DNA of 64,000 nucleotides, taken from NCBI RefSeq assembly GCF_017884005.1, contig NZ_QFAY01000002.1:62001-126000 (forward strand), given 5' to 3'. The notes beneath the pieces are model-generated. The model searched no databases, was not told the DNA's origin, and worked only from the letters and a program-made list of their open reading frames with translations. The position numbers and the translations under genes are program-made. This stretch comes from Streptococcus panodentis (GTDB lineage: Bacteria > Bacillota > Bacilli > Lactobacillales > Streptococcaceae). Of this stretch, positions 36,563-44,536 are shown one piece after another (position 1 is the stretch's first letter; every line of letters starts with the position of its first letter).

Positions 36563-37997
36563 AATCTAATTCATAGTAAGTGCCGGTCGGACTGCCCTGG
36601 GCGATGAAAATCCCCTTTTGGTCCTCCTGCGGGAAGACCCGGCCGGAAAATACTTTTTCTCCTTTATTGATGAAAATTTCAAAGACAGATTTGTCAATAA
36701 AAATATTGGCTTTAGCAGCTTTCCTGTCAATGCTGCAGGAGCGGCTGCTGCCGAAATCCAGAGCGAACGGCTCCCCTGCTTCCTTGCGGTCAACGGTTAC
36801 CTGACCTGCTTGGGTATCGAAGCGGATGCGCAGGCCCTTGCCGTCTGCATCGGCAAACAGGACGATTTCGCTCTGCGTGTCTGCTGCAAGGTCCAGCTCC
36901 AGCTCATAGCTGTTTTCGGTATGGGTCTGATTGGTCAAGACCTGTGCAGGGCCTCGCAGGTCCTGCATGGCGGCTACGGGATACTGATAGAGTCTGCCTT
37001 CCTGCAGGGTCAGCTCCTTGACCAGAGAGAAGACTCCCTGATGGTCAAAACGGTCAGATGGGTAGGCCACGTCTGGCAATCCCAGCCAGCTGACCGCCAG
37101 AGCCCGGCCGTCCGGCGCGTTGAAAGCCTGCGTCGCATAGCACTCGAAGCCGTAGTCCAGATTTTGAAGCGGACTTGGGTCAACGATTTTTGCCTGATTT
37201 ATGTCAAACGATTGACCTATTTTATACATGTTTGGGTAAATGTTGTCGTAGTCCAGCACTTCCTTGGACAGCCCCTGAGGGCAGTAGAGCAGGACTGGCT
37301 GGTCATGGATGAAGACCAGATTAGGGCACTCCATCATATAAGCGGTCTTGTCGTTAGCGAAGTCCAGATTGCCGACGGCTTCCCAGTTGGTATAGTCATT
37401 GTCCACAGCCTTGTAGAGCTTGATATAGCCTTGTCTGTCTAGGTTTTGGCTGCCAACGATGGCGTAGAACTGCCCCTTGTAATTAAAAATCTGCGGATCG
37501 CGGAAATGATCGGTCGCTTCCTCAGGCTGCTCGATCAAGATGCGGTCAATTTTTTCGAGATTGCCTGCTTTATCCAGCAGGGCGCCGATCTGGTAGGGAT
37601 GACGGACCCAGTTTTCATCACGGACATTGCCAGTATAGAAGAGAAAGAGCTGGTCATCAAACTGCATGGCAGAGCCAGAGTAAGCGCCGTGTCTGTCCAG
37701 CGCCGTATCTGGCAGCACCCGCAGGCCGGTCTCTGTGAAGTGGACCAGGTCATCGCTTTCCAGCTGTACCCAGCACTTGAGACCGTGGGCAGCTCCGAAA
37801 GGGAAGTTCTGATAAAACAGGACCCACTTGCCGTCAAAATAGGAGAAGCCGTTGGGGTCGTTGAGCAGACCTGTCTGGGGCTCTACATGGTAGCTGGCCC
37901 GCCAAGGGGACTTGGCGATGTTTTCCTTGATGTGCTGCACCTCTTCTGCCGTCCAGTCTTCATAGCGTCTATAGCGTTGTTCAGTTGTCCAAGCCAA
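36543..37997 (-). CDS. scrB: Sucrose-6-phosphate hydrolase, GH32
   Basis: This 484-aa enzyme splits sucrose-6-phosphate, imported by ScrA, into glucose-6-phosphate and fructose. GH32 catalytic motifs are LLNDPNGFSYFDG (nucleophile Asp), HFRDPQIF and MMECPNLV (acid/base Glu). The start codon is TTG at 37997, with GGAGGG seven bases upstream; no suitable ATG exists in frame. It is the first gene of the scrB-scrR transcript. Confidence 0.95.
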   Translation of the reverse strand: MAWTTEQRYRRYEDWTAEEVQHIKENIAKSPWRASYHVEPQTGLLNDPNGFSYFDGKWVLFYQNFPFGAAHGLKCWVQLESDDLVHFTETGLRVLPDTALDRHGAYSGSAMQFDDQLFLFYTGNVRDENWVRHPYQIGALLDKAGNLEKIDRILIEQPEEATDHFRDPQIFNYKGQFYAIVGSQNLDRQGYIKLYKAVDNDYTNWEAVGNLDFANDKTAYMMECPNLVFIHDQPVLLYCPQGLSKEVLDYDNIYPNMYKIGQSFDINQAKIVDPSPLQNLDYGFECYATQAFNAPDGRALAVSWLGLPDVAYPSDRFDHQGVFSLVKELTLQEGRLYQYPVAAMQDLRGPAQVLTNQTHTENSYELELDLAADTQSEIVLFADADGKGLRIRFDTQAGQVTVDRKEAGEPFALDFGSSRSCSIDRKAAKANIFIDKSVFEIFINKGEKVFSGRVFPQEDQKGIFIAQGSPTGTYYELDYGRKAH

Positions 37998-38033
37998 TCG
38001 TTTGCCCTCCGAATCATATTATTTCTTATTACT

Positions 38034-38062
38034 ATAGTAAACGTTTTCTCCTGAAAAATCAA
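38034..38062 (-). promoter_or_regulatory. Promoter of scrB-scrR
   Basis: On the minus strand TTGATT (38057-38062) and TACTAT (38034-38039) are 17 bases apart. The dyad AAACGTTT (38039-38046) lies against the -10 box. Its 14-bp context AGAAAACGTTTACT matches cre at 13 of 14 positions. It may be bound by CcpA, ScrR or both. Confidence 0.7.
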
Positions 38063-38099
38063 CTTTTAGCATGAAAAAAATAAAATTTCTGCAAAACGC

Positions 38100-38127
38100 T
38101 TGACATATTTTGAAAACGTGTTAAAAT
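38100..38127 (+). promoter_or_regulatory. Promoter and operator of scrA
   Basis: TTGACA (38100-38105) is followed after 16 bases by TAAAAT (38122-38127). Between them lies TGAAAACGTGTTAA (38111-38124), a 12-of-14 cre-like or ScrR-like site. Another CG-centred half-dyad (GCAAAACGCTTG) overlaps the -35 box. Confidence 0.6.
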
Positions 38128-38197
38128 AATATTCGTAAAAGTGATAAATCGCTTTCAAAAGTTTTATATTATTTTATATATAAGGAGATTTTTGCAA

Positions 38198-40210
38198 ATG
38201 AATAATACTGAAATTGCAAAAAAGGTCATTGATGCCTTGGGCGGACGTGAAAATGTCAACAGTGTGGCTCACTGTGCGACCCGTCTGCGCGTGATGGTCA
38301 AAGATGAAGAAAAAATCAACAAAGATGCTGTTGAAAACTTAGATAAAGTTCAGGGGGCTTTCTTCAACTCAGGCCAATACCAAATCATCTTTGGGACCGG
38401 TACGGTCAATAAAATTTACGACGAAGTAGTGGCGCTTGGACTGCCGACTTCTTCAAAAGACGACATGAAAGCAGAAGCGGCGAAGCAAGGCAACTGGTTC
38501 CAACGGGCCATCCGTACCTTTGGGGATGTCTTTGTACCGATTCTTCCAGCTATTGTTGCGACAGGACTTTTCATGGGAGTTCGTGGAGCAATTGCTCAGG
38601 ATCAGGTTTTAGCTTTGTTTGGCACTACTGCGGATGCTTTCAAAGCAACTGACTTCTATACCTATACAGTAGTCTTAACTGATACCGCCTTCGCTTTCTT
38701 CCCGGCTTTGATTTGCTGGTCAGCTTTTAGAGTTTTTGGCGGAAACCCAATCATTGGTTTGGTTCTTGGCTTAATGATGGTAAACTCAGCACTTCCAAAT
38801 GCTTGGGATGTGGCTGGTCAGGCTACTAAATTTGCTGTTGATCCTTCTAAGGATATTTTAGACAAAATTGCTAATATGGATGTTCTAGGAAGTCTGAAAT
38901 TTACTGGCGAAGTTACAGCAACAAAAGCCCATCCAATATACTTCTTTGGTTTTATTCCAGTAGTTGGCTATCAAAACTCTGTACTTCCAGCTTTCTTTGT
39001 AGGATTGTTTGGTGCGAAATTTGAAAAATGGCTGCACAAGAAAATTCCAGATGTTTTGGATCTTCTTCTTGTTCCATTCCTTACTTTCCTTGTAATGTCT
39101 ATTTTGGGACTATTTGTGATTGGCCCAGTCTTCCACGTTGTCGAGTCATTTGTTTTGAATGGTACAGAGTTCCTTCTTAGCCTTCCGTTTGGTCTTGCCG
39201 GTCTGATTATCGGTGCAGTTCATCAACTGATTGTCGTAACTGGTGTTCATCACATCTTCAACTTACTGGAATCTCAGTTGGTATCTCAAACTGGGAAAGA
39301 TCCATTTAATGCCATTATCACTGCTGCTATGACAGCTCAGGCTGGTGCGACTTTGGCTGTAGCTGTGAAGACAAAATCTAAAAAACTCAAGGCTCTTGCA
39401 TTCCCAGCAGCACTTTCTGCAGGATTGGGTATTACTGAGCCAGCTATCTTCGGGGTTAACTTGCGTTATGTTAAACCGTTTGTAATTGGACTCGGTGCCG
39501 GTGCTGTTGGTGGTTGGTTGGCTTCTATTATGGGGCTTGCAGGTACAAGTTTCGGTATCACAATTATTCCAGGTACTCTCCTATACCTGAATGGTCAATT
39601 GTTGCAATATATCTTTATGGTTGTTTTGACAACTGGTTTGAGTTTTGTTCTGACCTATATGTTCGGCTACAAAGACGAAGAAACTGCAGCAGAAGCTGCT
39701 GAAACTGAAAAACTTGTTGAAGAAGCTGAAACCGGCAAGGTTCCAGCAGCCCTTCAGGATGAAACCATCCTTTCTCCAATCGTTGGTCAGGCGGTAGCGC
39801 TCAGTGATGTCAATGATCCGGTCTTCTCCAGCGGAGCAATGGGACAGGGGATTGCCATCAAGCCTAGCGAAGGTGTGGTTTATGCACCGGCTGATGCAGA
39901 AGTGACCATCGCTTTTGAAACCGGTCATGCCTACGGTCTGAAAACATCTAATGGCGCTGAAATCCTGATTCATGTCGGAATTGACACGGTCTCCCTCAAT
40001 GGTGACGGATTTGACCAAAAGGTTGCTCAGGGCGATAAGGTCAAAGCCGGCGATGTACTGGGAACTTTTGATGCTGCGAAAATCGCTGCTGCCAATTTGG
40101 ATGACACAACGATGGTTATCGTCACCAACACTGCTGACTACGCTTCGGTTACTCCGACAGCAGAAGGGGCGGTTGCTAAGGGCGATGCAGCTATCGAGCT
40201 GAAGGCTTAA
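38198..40210 (+). CDS. scrA: Sucrose-specific PTS enzyme IIBCA
   Basis: This 670-aa permease imports and phosphorylates sucrose. Domain order is IIB (residues 1-90, phosphorylated Cys26 in SVAHCATRLR), IIC (about 105-475, ten or so membrane segments) and IIA (about 520-670, active His592 in ILIHVGIDTVSL). The open frame starts at 38141, but the Met at 38198 follows AAGGAG and gives the family length. It is divergent from scrB and is followed by a terminator and scrK. Confidence 0.95.
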   Translation: MNNTEIAKKVIDALGGRENVNSVAHCATRLRVMVKDEEKINKDAVENLDKVQGAFFNSGQYQIIFGTGTVNKIYDEVVALGLPTSSKDDMKAEAAKQGNWFQRAIRTFGDVFVPILPAIVATGLFMGVRGAIAQDQVLALFGTTADAFKATDFYTYTVVLTDTAFAFFPALICWSAFRVFGGNPIIGLVLGLMMVNSALPNAWDVAGQATKFAVDPSKDILDKIANMDVLGSLKFTGEVTATKAHPIYFFGFIPVVGYQNSVLPAFFVGLFGAKFEKWLHKKIPDVLDLLLVPFLTFLVMSILGLFVIGPVFHVVESFVLNGTEFLLSLPFGLAGLIIGAVHQLIVVTGVHHIFNLLESQLVSQTGKDPFNAIITAAMTAQAGATLAVAVKTKSKKLKALAFPAALSAGLGITEPAIFGVNLRYVKPFVIGLGAGAVGGWLASIMGLAGTSFGITIIPGTLLYLNGQLLQYIFMVVLTTGLSFVLTYMFGYKDEETAAEAAETEKLVEEAETGKVPAALQDETILSPIVGQAVALSDVNDPVFSSGAMGQGIAIKPSEGVVYAPADAEVTIAFETGHAYGLKTSNGAEILIHVGIDTVSLNGDGFDQKVAQGDKVKAGDVLGTFDAAKIAAANLDDTTMVIVTNTADYASVTPTAEGAVAKGDAAIELKA

Positions 40211-40215
40211 TGAAA

Positions 40216-40251
40216 TGAAAAACGGACAAATCAGTTTTTGTTCGTTTTTTT
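40216..40251 (+). terminator. Terminator of scrA
   Basis: AAAAACGGACAAA pairs with TTTGTTCGTTTTT (one G-U pair) around TCAGTT, ending in a T run. Confidence 0.75.
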
Positions 40252-40321
40252 ATCATCAGGCAGTTCTGCTGAAAAAAGTCATAAAAAGAATGATTTTTGA
40301 CAGGAAGTCTGTTCGAGATAT

Positions 40322-40329
40322 GCTATAAT
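40322..40329 (+). promoter_or_regulatory. Extended -10 promoter of scrK
   Basis: TGCTATAAT (beginning at 40321) is a perfect extended -10. A TTGACA at 40297-40302 is 21 bases away, too far for normal spacing. scrK is thus probably transcribed independently of scrA. Confidence 0.5.
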
Positions 40330-40370
40330 GGATAGAGTATAAATCAAATTGTAAAAGAGGTTCTGTAATA

Positions 40371-41270
40371 ATGACGAAATTATACGGAAGTTTAGAAGCC
40401 GGCGGCACCAAATTTGTCTGTGCTGTTGGCAATGAACATTTTGAAGTGGTGGAAAAAACACAGTTTCCGACGACCACTCCTATTGAAACGCTGGACAAAA
40501 CGATTGAATTTTTCTCCCGTTTTGACGGTCTGTCTGGCTTGGCCATCGGTTCTTTCGGTCCTATTGACATTGACAAGAACTCGCCCACCTATGGCTACAT
40601 TACAACAACCCCTAAGCCCCACTGGGCGAATGTAGATATTGTGGGAGCTCTGCGCCGAGCCCTCAATGTGCCGATTTACTTTACAACGGATGTGAACAGC
40701 TCAGCATACGGTGAAGTGGTCGCCCGCAATAATGCCGGCGGGCGCATCGAAAACCTAGTCTACTATACGATTGGTACGGGTATCGGTGCCGGAGCGATTC
40801 AGCGAGGGGAATTTGCCGGCGGCACCGGTCATCCGGAGATGGGCCATTACTATGTGGCCAAGCATCCCATGGATGTTGAAAAAGAGTTCAACGGCGTCTG
40901 TCCGTTTCATAATGGCTGCTTGGAAGGATTGGCAGCTGGTCCCAGTTTAGAGGCCCGGACTGGCATCCGCGGCGAAAACATCAAGCTCAACAGCTCGGTC
41001 TGGGATATTCAGGCCTACTATATCGCTCAGGCGGCTATCCAGGCTACGGTGACTTTCCGGCCGGATGTCATCGTCTTTGGCGGCGGTGTCATGGCCCAGC
41101 AGCATATGCTGGACCGAGTCCGTGAGAAATTCACGGTACTTCTGAATGGCTATCTGCCAGTTCCTGATGTTCGTGACTATATCGTGACACCGGCTGTGGC
41201 TGGAAATGGCTCCGCAACGCTGGGCAACTTTGTACTGGCTAAAGAAGTTAGTGAACGCCACGCAAAATAA
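40371..41270 (+). CDS. scrK: Fructokinase, ROK family
   Basis: This 299-aa kinase phosphorylates the fructose released by ScrB to fructose-6-phosphate. The N-terminal phosphate-binding motif YGSLEAGGTKFVCAVG and the zinc-site region VCPFHNGCLEGLAAGPS are ROK fructokinase features. AAAGAGG precedes the start. It follows scrA after a terminator. Confidence 0.95.
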   Translation: MTKLYGSLEAGGTKFVCAVGNEHFEVVEKTQFPTTTPIETLDKTIEFFSRFDGLSGLAIGSFGPIDIDKNSPTYGYITTTPKPHWANVDIVGALRRALNVPIYFTTDVNSSAYGEVVARNNAGGRIENLVYYTIGTGIGAGAIQRGEFAGGTGHPEMGHYYVAKHPMDVEKEFNGVCPFHNGCLEGLAAGPSLEARTGIRGENIKLNSSVWDIQAYYIAQAAIQATVTFRPDVIVFGGGVMAQQHMLDRVREKFTVLLNGYLPVPDVRDYIVTPAVAGNGSATLGNFVLAKEVSERHAK

Positions 41271-41316
41271 GCTTATAGGGTCTGATTTATCAGGCTCTTC
41301 TCTATGAGGGAAAGCA

Positions 41317-41727
41317 ATGGAAAAAGCAATTGTCAAAGATATTTTCTTTCTGCAGCAGCTGTCTGAGCGGGCTAGCAGAGAAGACCTTTATCTGGCTCAA
41401 GACTTGCAGGATACTCTGCAGGCCAATCGAGAAAACTGTATAGGGCTCGCAGCAAATATGATTGGTGTCCGTAAGCGGGTCATTATCTTTCTATATGGCT
41501 TGGTGCCGGTAGTCATGTTTAATCCGGTGCTGCTCTCTAAGTCAGGCCCTTATAAGACAGAAGAGGGCTGCCTGTCCTTGGTTGGAAGCCGTCCCACTCA
41601 ACGTTATCAGGAAATCACAGTCGATTATCTGGATAAACATTGGCAGCAGCAGACCATGACCTTGAAAGGCCTGCCTGCCCAAATCTGCCAGCATGAATTG
41701 GATCATTTGGAAGGGATTATCATTTAG
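41317..41727 (+). CDS. Peptide deformylase-like protein
   Basis: This 136-aa protein is shorter than most deformylases (about 160-200 aa). Motif II EEGCLS (metal Cys) and motif III QHELDHLEG (HExxH) are intact. Motif I reads IGLAANMIG, so the usual Gln of GxGLAAxQ is Met. That Gln stabilises the transition state in active deformylases, so activity is uncertain. This may be a deformylase-like paralogue, and the main def gene is expected elsewhere. Confidence 0.85.
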   Translation: MEKAIVKDIFFLQQLSERASREDLYLAQDLQDTLQANRENCIGLAANMIGVRKRVIIFLYGLVPVVMFNPVLLSKSGPYKTEEGCLSLVGSRPTQRYQEITVDYLDKHWQQQTMTLKGLPAQICQHELDHLEGIII

Positions 41728-41733
41728 AAAAAT

Positions 41734-41762
41734 TTGACAAAATTGCAAAAAACGTCTAAAAT
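41734..41762 (+). promoter_or_regulatory. Promoter of the 41806 gene
   Basis: TTGACA (41734-41739) and TAAAAT (41757-41762) are 17 bases apart. Confidence 0.7.
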
Positions 41763-41805
41763 TAGAGATAATTAGCAGAATAATATTGAAGGAGGCAAGA
41801 TGTAA

Positions 41806-42141
41806 ATGAAAACAAAAACTTTAGCACTGATAAGCGGTCTGGTTGGTTTGATTGGAGGGACTATTTTGCTGCTCTCGAATATCTTTTTTGTTCCTTTTTC
41901 AGCCTTACTAGGTGATTCTGGCCTGAATTTACTGGGAGCGGTGATTAAATTGGCAGCTCTGGGCTTGGGAATTACTTCCTTGGCTTATTACAAAGGTCAA
42001 ATGCGTTTCAGTGTCGCAGCGGGCGTCCTCCTTATCGTCGGAAGCAGCAACATCGCGCCCATTCCATTTATAGGCTGGATTGCAGGCATTCTCCTTATCA
42101 TTGGAGGGGCTCTATTCCTCGCTTCTTCTTCAAAATTTTAA
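41806..42141 (+). CDS. Small membrane protein (DUF4064-like)
   Basis: This 111-aa protein has three to four hydrophobic segments (LALISGLVGLIGGTILLLSN, then around residues 45, 65 and 90). It resembles the DUF4064 type of Gram-positive membrane proteins; function is unknown. GGAGG serves the start, and an in-frame ATG-TAA immediately precedes the chosen ATG. Confidence 0.7.
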   Translation: MKTKTLALISGLVGLIGGTILLLSNIFFVPFSALLGDSGLNLLGAVIKLAALGLGITSLAYYKGQMRFSVAAGVLLIVGSSNIAPIPFIGWIAGILLIIGGALFLASSSKF

Positions 42142-42229
42142 TGCGGGACCAATCAATTTTTAGGCTGTTTGTCAGTTTGAAAGGAAGGGTGAAGAAATTT
42201 TCTTCGCTTTTTTTCTTGTTGAAAAAATA

Positions 42230-42300
42230 GTTCTCATGGAAACTTTTTTCTTGACTTTCTTTTTTCTTGTGTTAAAATAGTTCTCACGAAAACTATTTTT
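42230..42300 (+). promoter_or_regulatory. MarR promoter with two operator-like dyads
   Basis: AGTTCTCATGGAAACT (42230-42245) and the longer dyad AAAATAGTT...AACTATTTT (42275-42300) share the core AGTTCTCAyGrAAACT. TTGACT (42252-42257) and TAAAAT (42274-42279) form a promoter with 16-base spacing, so the second dyad covers the -10 region. These are probable autoregulatory sites of the MarR protein. Confidence 0.6.
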
Positions 42301-42315
42301 ACAAAGGATACAGGT

Positions 42316-42774
42316 ATGGATAAGCCTTTACTGGAATTGAAGCGTTTTGGACGAAAGATTCATCTCATAGCGGAAAAGCTTGCCAAGGAGCAAGGGATTG
42401 AGTCCATGGCTGGGCCTCAGGGGCAGGTCTTGCATATTGTCGCCTGTCGTATGGAAGAGGGGAAGGATACCCTTATCAAGGATATTGAGCAGGAGTTGGA
42501 TATTTCCAAATCGGTGGCCTCTAACTTAATGAAAAGGATGGAGAAGAATGGCTTTATCAAGCTGGAAATGGGCAAGACAGACAAGCGGGCTAAATATATC
42601 CGTCTCACTCCGCAGTCGCAGGAAAGAATGAAAAAAATCCGTGACTTTTTTGATGAAATGAACCTTTCTATTTTGAATGGTGTTTCTGAGCAGGAACTGC
42701 TGATTTTTTCTCAAGTCATGGCCAAGTTTTATCAGAATATCGAAAGTTTAGAAAATGGAGGGAAAGATGTTTAA
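42316..42774 (+). CDS. MarR-family transcriptional regulator
   Basis: This 152-aa winged-helix regulator has the recognition region IEQELDISKSVASNLMKRME (residues 57-76) and the wing KTDKRAKYIRLTPQS. It overlaps the first ABC gene by 8 bp and is the likely repressor of the exporter operon, with dyads in its own promoter. Inducers are unknown. Confidence 0.92.
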   Translation: MDKPLLELKRFGRKIHLIAEKLAKEQGIESMAGPQGQVLHIVACRMEEGKDTLIKDIEQELDISKSVASNLMKRMEKNGFIKLEMGKTDKRAKYIRLTPQSQERMKKIRDFFDEMNLSILNGVSEQELLIFSQVMAKFYQNIESLENGGKDV

Positions 42775-44536
42775 GTTATTTAAACGGCTGACGGTAAGGG
42801 AAGTGAGCATGATTGTTCTCAGTGTGCTCTTCACCTTCCTGACGGTATATTTGGAATTAGAAGTTCCGACCTATATTTCGACGATTACAGAACTACTGCA
42901 GACGTCGGGAACAACTTTGGCAGATTTGTGGGAACCGGGATTGAAAATGCTTGGCTTATCCTTTACTAGTTTGCTGTCAGCTATCATGGTTGGCTTTTTT
43001 GCCGCTCGTACAGCAGCTAGCTTTACCCAGAGTTTGCGGAGCGATATTTTCAACCGTGTGCTAGACTATTCGCAGACGGAGATTAAGAAATTTTCGATTC
43101 CTAGTTTGCTAACTCGGACAACGAATGACATTACTCAGGTGCAAACTTTAATTACCATGGGACTGCAGGTGGTGACCAGGGGACCGATTATGGCGATTTG
43201 GGCCATGACCAAGATTATCGGCAAGTCAGAAAATTGGCTGTTGGCAGTTGTGGCAGCCGTTGCGGTCAATGTTTTGATGTCTGTTATCCTCCTGACTCTG
43301 GCCTTTCCCAAGCAGACGATTATCCAGAAACTGACGGATAAGCTTAACAGTGTTACCCGTGAGAGCCTGACTGGGATTCGGGTTGTTCGGGCTTATAATG
43401 CTGAGGACTATCAGGATAATAAGTTTGCAGCGGCCAATGATGAAGTGACCCGTCTCAACCTCTTTGTCAATCGGCTCATGGCCATGATGAATCCCATTAT
43501 GATGGGGATTTCCAGCGGTCTGACTTTGGCCATTTACTGGATCGGGGCCTACTTGATTCAGGCTGCCAGCCTGCAGGACCGCCTGCCGCTTTTCAGTGAT
43601 ATGGTCGTCTTCATGTCCTATGCCATGCAGGTCGTTATGGGCTTCCTGCTCATGGGAGTGCTCTTCATTGTTCTGCCGCGGACCATTGTGTCAGCCGGCC
43701 GGATTAATGAAGTGCTGGCCCTGCATTCATCTATCGAATCGCCTGCCCATCCCAAGACAGCAGCAGAAGGCGTGAAGGGTGAGGTTGTATTTCAGGATGT
43801 TTCTTTCCGCTATGCCAAAAATTCTGAGGCTGTCATTGAGCATGTGAATTTTACAGCAAAAGCCGGTGAGACGGTGGCCTTTATCGGCTCGACAGGATCA
43901 GGGAAATCTACGCTGGTCAACCTCATTCCCCGCTTCTATGATGTGACCGAAGGAGAGATCCTGGTGGATGGTGTCAATGTTCAGGATTACCAGCTGGAAG
44001 ACCTGCGCAATAAGGTCGGCTACATCCCGCAAAAAGCGGTGCTTTTCTCTGGTGATATTGCCGGCAATATGGACTTTGGCTACAGTGCAGAAAGTCCGCT
44101 GGATGATGACAAAATGTGGCAGGCTCTTGAGCTGGCGCAGGCCAAGCCTTTTGTAGAAGAAAAAGAAAATGGCCTCCAGGCTGAAGTTGCTCAAGGCGGT
44201 ACGAATTTCTCCGGCGGTCAGCGGCAGCGTTTGGCCATCGCCCGAGCCCTGGCCCGCAAGCCAGAAATTCTCATCTTTGATGACTCCTTCTCCGCTCTGG
44301 ACTATAAGACTGACCGCATTCTGCGCAGTGAGCTGGCTGAGCAGACACAGGATATGACCAAGCTGATTGTGGCCCAGCGGATTTCGACCATTATGGATGC
44401 CGATCAGATCCTGGTATTAGATGCTGGAAAGGTGGTCGGACAGGGAACGCACAAAGAACTCTTGGCTGCCAACGAGGTTTACCAAGAAATCGCCTACTCA
44501 CAGCTATCCAAGGAGGAATTAGAAAATGGAAAATAA
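42767..44536 (+). CDS. Multidrug ABC exporter subunit with degenerate Walker B
   Basis: This 589-aa half-transporter has six membrane segments and an ATPase domain with Walker A GSTGSGKSTL and signature FSGGQRQRLAIARAL. Walker B is LIFDDSFSALD, where the usual catalytic Glu is Asp. This is typical of one half of heterodimeric exporters such as LmrCD, BmrCD or TM287/288. The Met at 42767 follows GGAGGG. It overlaps the partner gene by 11 bp. Confidence 0.9.
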   Translation: MFKLFKRLTVREVSMIVLSVLFTFLTVYLELEVPTYISTITELLQTSGTTLADLWEPGLKMLGLSFTSLLSAIMVGFFAARTAASFTQSLRSDIFNRVLDYSQTEIKKFSIPSLLTRTTNDITQVQTLITMGLQVVTRGPIMAIWAMTKIIGKSENWLLAVVAAVAVNVLMSVILLTLAFPKQTIIQKLTDKLNSVTRESLTGIRVVRAYNAEDYQDNKFAAANDEVTRLNLFVNRLMAMMNPIMMGISSGLTLAIYWIGAYLIQAASLQDRLPLFSDMVVFMSYAMQVVMGFLLMGVLFIVLPRTIVSAGRINEVLALHSSIESPAHPKTAAEGVKGEVVFQDVSFRYAKNSEAVIEHVNFTAKAGETVAFIGSTGSGKSTLVNLIPRFYDVTEGEILVDGVNVQDYQLEDLRNKVGYIPQKAVLFSGDIAGNMDFGYSAESPLDDDKMWQALELAQAKPFVEEKENGLQAEVAQGGTNFSGGQRQRLAIARALARKPEILIFDDSFSALDYKTDRILRSELAEQTQDMTKLIVAQRISTIMDADQILVLDAGKVVGQGTHKELLAANEVYQEIAYSQLSKEELENGK

